Positions 61,919 to 64,000 of a DNA stretch of 64,000 nt are shown one piece after another. The position numbers and the translations under genes are program-made. The first letter of the stretch is position 1, and each line of letters opens with the position of its first letter. Below the pieces are notes generated by a model. It was not told where the DNA came from. It saw only the letters and a program-made list of their open reading frames with translations, and ran no database searches. The DNA comes from Micrasema longulum (lineage: Eukaryota > Arthropoda > Insecta > Trichoptera > Brachycentridae), in assembly GCA_022494885.1 (NCBI GenBank), contig JAGVSM010001286.1:1-64000 (forward strand), in the 5' to 3' direction.

Positions 61919-62537
61919 AAGTAAAGTTTAGAAAACGCTCAGTTGCTTTCTTCGGTCGACCCTATAGATTTCTGGTAAAATAGTCAGTGCGTGTGTGTCA
62001 TGGATTTATGAACGTTGCACCGACGGGGCTCTGTTTTAATTCTTTAACCGAATCGTCTGTTACATTAGTGTAAGGTGATCAGACTTATGCCTTGAGTACA
62101 AGTCCAGGGACTAACTCTGCTTAGAAATTTCTCTACAATAATTCGTCTAGGTTGAATAGTTAGTTTGAATCCAACGCGTTTAATGTTTCCGAAAATTTGC
62201 CGAAAGTTCTGAACGACTTTCATGGAACTTGCAAGAAGTAATGCATTACGGGAGCATATGTAATATTTGTGTGTATGAAAAGCCGCTGAAGAAGCACAGA
62301 GCGGGTAAATTCGGTTAGAAAGTAAGAGCATACAAGTTAAATGTCGAACGGAGTTTAAGAAGTTTGTTCCACAGAGTCGGACAAGTAGCTTGACATTTTG
62401 GCTTTCCAAATGTCTACAACATGATGTCTCTCACGTCACATACTTAGTCCCAAAAGGGGGCTGATCTTGAACTTAAAATACTGAATCGAATTTACGTTCG
62501 ACAATTTTTTGAGTAAGGAAATATCTCAACGATATAA
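61919..62537. other. No gene; SINE-B scrap
   Basis: 62069-62115 matches the SINE-B middle reversed (AAGGTGATCAGACTTATGCC). A 114-codon minus frame (62065-62409) overlaps it and is not recognised. Otherwise no feature. Confidence 0.35.
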
Positions 62538-62783
62538 ATGATGTAATGGTCAGCGCGTTTGCCTACCATGTGAGAGGTCTCGGCTTCGATTCCCGGCATG
62601 GTTGATACGAAATATTTATTTAAAAGAGTGTTTTCACAGCAAAATATTTCATAGTCCCTGGTCTGGTACCTGAAACGTAGAACTGATTATCTCACCTTCA
62701 TGTAACAAAAAATGATCAAGACACGTTGCTATATCAGTGCTGTGCCCTATGAGCCATTAGGGGCGGAAGGGGTATGATGATAA
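62538..62783 (+). repeat. SINE-B, full plus-strand copy
   Basis: Reference copy: ATGTAATGGTCAGCGCGTTT (A box), CTCGGCTTCGATTCCCGG (B box), body with TTCATAGTCCCTGGTCTGGT and TTATCTCACCTTCATGTAAC, 3' end TTAGGGGCGGAAGGGGTATG followed by ATGATGA. Confidence 0.82.
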
Positions 62784-62834
62784 ATTGTGTATTTATTTTA
62801 CAAAAACGTGTCAATTGAAACACCTTTAACTATT

Positions 62835-62940
62835 TAAATTTATTTCAACAGAGAGGGAAAAAGTTTTCGAGAAGGGAATATGGAAGTCTAGGCATTTACA
62901 GGGCTTATGACCTGTCATTGGCTGGTTTAAGTGGCCACTT
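62835..62940 (+). repeat. FBR arm and start of body
   Basis: AATTTATTTCAACAGAGAGG, AAAGTTTTCGAGAAGGGAAT, GTCTAGGCATTTACAGGG, AAGTGGCCACTT. Its TTTTCGAGAAGG form is closest to the hairpin copy at 22975. Confidence 0.76.
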
Positions 62941-62982
62941 ATTTATTTATTATTTTTTTATTTGTAATATAATTAGGAAAAT

Positions 62983-63302
62983 ACAATATTTTGAGTTTGT
63001 CCAAATTTTTGTAGACAAGGACTGGATTCAACTCCCTGGGGAGATGTTTATATTAACATCTTACAACAGAGATGAAGAACATGTAAGAGAAAATGAAGAA
63101 CACGTAACTTCAAAAAAACCACAACAGATGAAAGAATTGAAGGAATACAGATGTTCAAATATAGGCAGAATGGTGAATGTTACACAGTGTGTAAAGTGGC
63201 CACTTAAACCAGCCAATGACAGGTCATAAGCCCTGTAGATGCCTAGACATCTATATTGCCTTCTTTAAAATGTTCTTTATCTCTGTTGTAATATGTTAAT
63301 TT
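62983..63302 (+). repeat. FBR fold-back, body inverted
   Basis: Head (CAATATTTTGAGTTTGTCC), arm (TTACAACAGAGATGAAGAAC), then directly the inverted body (GAATGGTGAATGTTACACAG, GTAAAGTGGCCACTTAAACC) and arm ending CTCTGTTGTAATATGTTAAT. The forward body is deleted. Confidence 0.78.
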
Positions 63303-64000
63303 TAAACAGTGTTAAAAAAAGTGTTTGTTTACAATTTTTAAATATTTCGGTATCAAAAAAGACTTGATTTACTTGTATTTAATTTTTTTACACATTTATC
63401 TTATTGATATATTTAAGATTTTTTTATATTTTTATGTAAACATTATTACATTACAGAAATATTTAAAAAGTGAAATCCCTGCAAAAAAACTGCTTTTGCA
63501 ATTTGGCGGGAATTAAAAAATTGTTCAAAAGATTGCTTATGTAAAAATTTTCAATAAAAAAATATAAAAAAAGAAATCTTGCTGTAACCTTTTATCATTG
63601 TTGTAAAAAAAGCATATCCATTTGTATAAGACGCCTTTTCTAGTATATTTCATAATACGTCTGACACATTAAACTCTCTTCATAGGATCCTAATTACTTT
63701 CGTTTGTTCCGCTTCAGTTCTTTCTACCCAGTTCTAACTCATCTTATACAACCTTTATTAGTTTTATAAATTTTCTGTTTACTCAGCACTTCACAAGCAG
63801 AGGGTGATTTTTTCTATGGAAAAGCTTTTACGTACAATTTCATTATCCGTTCGACAAAATCGGAACTAATTTTTCAGATAAATATTTCTTCTAACAAATT
63901 GATAGATTTACACTAACGAAATTCATAATCAAAGAACTAAATTAGTAGTTTTCGGTCCTAATGTCCTTTTTCAGTTTATTTATTTGACATGCACATCACA
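63303..64000. other. No feature seen
   Basis: AT-rich to about 63600. No repeat match, splice pair or coding sense recognised through the right edge. Confidence 0.35.

Noticed and set aside
62065..62409. 114-codon minus frame as a gene
   Set aside because: It includes a SINE-B scrap at its end and has no recognisable domain.

Overview
This window looks like nuclear DNA of a metazoan, most likely an insect. It is AT-rich and dominated by broken non-LTR retrotransposons (LINEs), tRNA-derived SINEs, short fold-back elements and non-autonomous Helitrons, and it contains three spliced exons of an ordinary animal gene. I see no operons, prokaryotic signals, CRISPR arrays or intact viral genes. Genus cannot be told from this sequence by eye.

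Host gene: three minus-strand exons (7279-7375, 2708-2795, 1158-1281) have canonical splice sites, compatible phases and together encode most of one immunoglobulin-like domain. The gene runs off the left edge, and its upstream exons were not found. Its introns hold LINE and repeat debris.

Repeat families, with the names used below. FBR: a dispersed fold-back repeat, about 30 fragments totalling roughly 6 kb. SINE-A, -B, -C and -D: four tRNA-headed SINEs. LINE families: L2-like, RTE-T, RTE-R, RTE-Q, J1, J2, JN and JG (jockey/CR1-like C-termini), R1-like (with RNase H), and single fragments. Rep-H: a roughly 300-500 bp element. Rep-P: a Penelope-like fragment containing GAAACCGGTC. Rep-E, -F, -J, -K and -L are smaller families. 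Clade names rest on protein motifs read by eye, not on a tree.

Layout. 0-9.2 kb: host exons, L2-like elements, and an RTE-T LINE split by an FBR and a nested fold-back. 9.2-17 kb: JN, a TA-flanked MITE, RTE-R and FBR. 17-24.5 kb: sparse DNA with a Helitron end, SINE-A, RTE-R and J2. 24.5-30 kb: Rep-H, the longest FBR, Rep-F tandem units, a J1/J2 nest. 30-39 kb: JG, R1-like, J1 interrupted twice, and an R1-like LINE with a 16-bp duplication. 39-46 kb: a three-level nest, L2 3' ends, and a TIR-bracketed block holding RTE-Q. 46-54 kb: SINE-A pair, RTE-R inside a minisatellite, a complete small Helitron. 54-64 kb: J1, JG, Rep-H, J2, SINEs and FBRs.

No coding region here appears able to drive a working system. 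The most informative signals are structural: fold-back elements with matching arms and target duplications, LINE families sharing a 3' stem-loop, a LINE flanked by a roughly 65-bp direct repeat, and hammerhead-like motifs.
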